From Rhodocyclales bacterium RIFCSPLOWO2_02_FULL_63_24 (GTDB lineage: Bacteria; Pseudomonadota; Gammaproteobacteria; Burkholderiales; Rhodocyclaceae): a stretch of 64,000 bases of DNA. The stretch lies in NCBI GenBank assembly GCA_001828935.1, contig MHZX01000083.1:1-64000 (forward strand). The letters run 5' to 3'. Below the pieces are notes generated by a model, which had not been told where the DNA came from, searched no databases, and saw only the letters and a list, made by a program, of their open reading frames with translations. The translations under genes and the position numbers were made by a program. Positions 63,600-64,000 of this stretch are shown here, piece after piece; position 1 is the stretch's first letter, and every line of letters begins with the position of its first letter.

Positions 63600-64000
63600 A
63601 TGCCAACCCTTCTCCATGTCGGCTGCGGCCCAAATCGGAAAGACAGAACCACACGCAGCTTCAACACGCCAGAGTGGACTGAACTGCGTCTGGATATCGA
63701 TCGAAGTGTGCAGCCCGACATCGTTGGAACGATGCTCGATATGTCGCAAGTGGGCAATGCGTCGGTTGATGCGATATTTTCCAGCCACAACATCGAACAT
63801 TTGTATCCGCACGAGGTGCCATTGGCACTAAAGGAATTTCGGCGGGTGTTGAAGCCCGATGGTTTTGTGGTCATTACTTGCCCGGATCTCCAGTCGGTCA
63901 GCGCCCTGATCGCCGAGGACAAGTTGGGCGATCCCGCCTACGTGTCACCTGCCGGGCCGATTACCCCGCTCGATATTCTCTATGGACACCGGCCGCCGAT
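63600..64000 (+). CDS. SAM-dependent methyltransferase (3' truncated by window end)
   Basis: An open frame from ATG 63600 to the end of the window, 133 codons visible. Motif I is LLHVGCGPNRKDRTTRSFNT, with LRLDIDRSVQPDIVG, VDAIFSSHNIEHLYPHEVPL and EFRRVLKPDGFVVITCPDLQ, a clear class I methyltransferase similar in type to the one at 60844. No strong ribosome-binding site is seen and the frame is open upstream, so the true start could be earlier. The 150-bp gap before it (63450-63599) holds nothing I can identify. Confidence 0.8.
   Translation, partial: MPTLLHVGCGPNRKDRTTRSFNTPEWTELRLDIDRSVQPDIVGTMLDMSQVGNASVDAIFSSHNIEHLYPHEVPLALKEFRRVLKPDGFVVITCPDLQSVSALIAEDKLGDPAYVSPAGPITPLDILYGHRPP

Noticed and set aside
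1-64000. CRISPR arrays, tRNA or rRNA genes, insertion sequences, phage genes.
   Set aside because: None of the expected repeats, cloverleaf sequences, transposases or integrases was seen on either strand.

Overview
The window is about 64 kb of GC-rich DNA and nearly all of it is motility genes. It reads as a chromosomal flagellar-chemotaxis locus of a polarly flagellated betaproteobacterium, probably Rhodocyclales-like (low confidence on the order). Three things support this: the FlhF/FlhG pair used for polar placement, the MotC/MotD-type stator, and a cytoplasmic FlrB-FlrC two-component system with matching sigma-54 promoters. No rRNA, tRNA, CRISPR array, insertion sequence or phage gene was seen.

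Layout: (1) 1-10.9 kb holds chemotaxis genes on the + strand: the end of a zinc-binding (CZB) chemoreceptor, cheR, cheD, cheB, a STAS protein, a second chemoreceptor with a C-terminal sensor, two cheV genes, cheY, cheZ and cheA. No cheW is present. (2) 11.1-18.9 kb is a tightly packed + strand operon, flhB-flhA-flhF-flhG-fliA-motC-motD. (3) 19-20.6 kb carries flgA-flgM-flgN on the - strand, divergent from (4) the + strand run flgB-C-D-E-F-(second flgE-like)-G-H-I-J, followed by flgK-flgL and a small lipoprotein gene to 33.9 kb. (5) 33.9-45.0 kb is the - strand operon fliF-G-H-I-J-K-L-M-N-O-P-Q-R. (6) 45.2-48.1 kb has flrB, flrC and fliE on the + strand. (7) 48.2-52.9 kb has a - strand type I secretion operon (ABC exporter, HlyD adaptor, NodT-like outer-membrane lipoprotein). 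(8) 53.1-64 kb is a + strand glycan/methylation island. It contains a TPR-glycosyltransferase-DUF6165-FkbM fusion, a GT4-like-TPR-GT41 fusion, a UDP-xylose-synthase-like enzyme, a TPR-GT41 protein and three small methyltransferases; the last runs off the end. Flagellin glycosylation is the natural guess, but flagellin genes are not in the window.

How it fits together: FlrB/FlrC with sigma-54 would switch on the rod, hook, ring and export operons. FliA (sigma-28), held by FlgM, would then drive late genes. The strongest unlisted signal is a perfect 15-bp palindrome, CGGCAA-N3-TTGCCG. It occurs five times, always at flagellar control points: before flhB, between flgA and flgB, in the flgK leader, between fliF and flrB, and inside flrC upstream of fliE. 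Near these are sigma-54-type -24/-12 elements for flgA, flgB, flgK, fliF and fliE. The palindrome is the best candidate for the FlrC enhancer. Other unusual points are a CheZ with duplicated CheY-binding-like motifs, a hook protein with a 110-residue alanine-rich insertion next to a second hook-like gene, an FlhG with a lysine-less P-loop, and the multi-domain glycosyltransferases.
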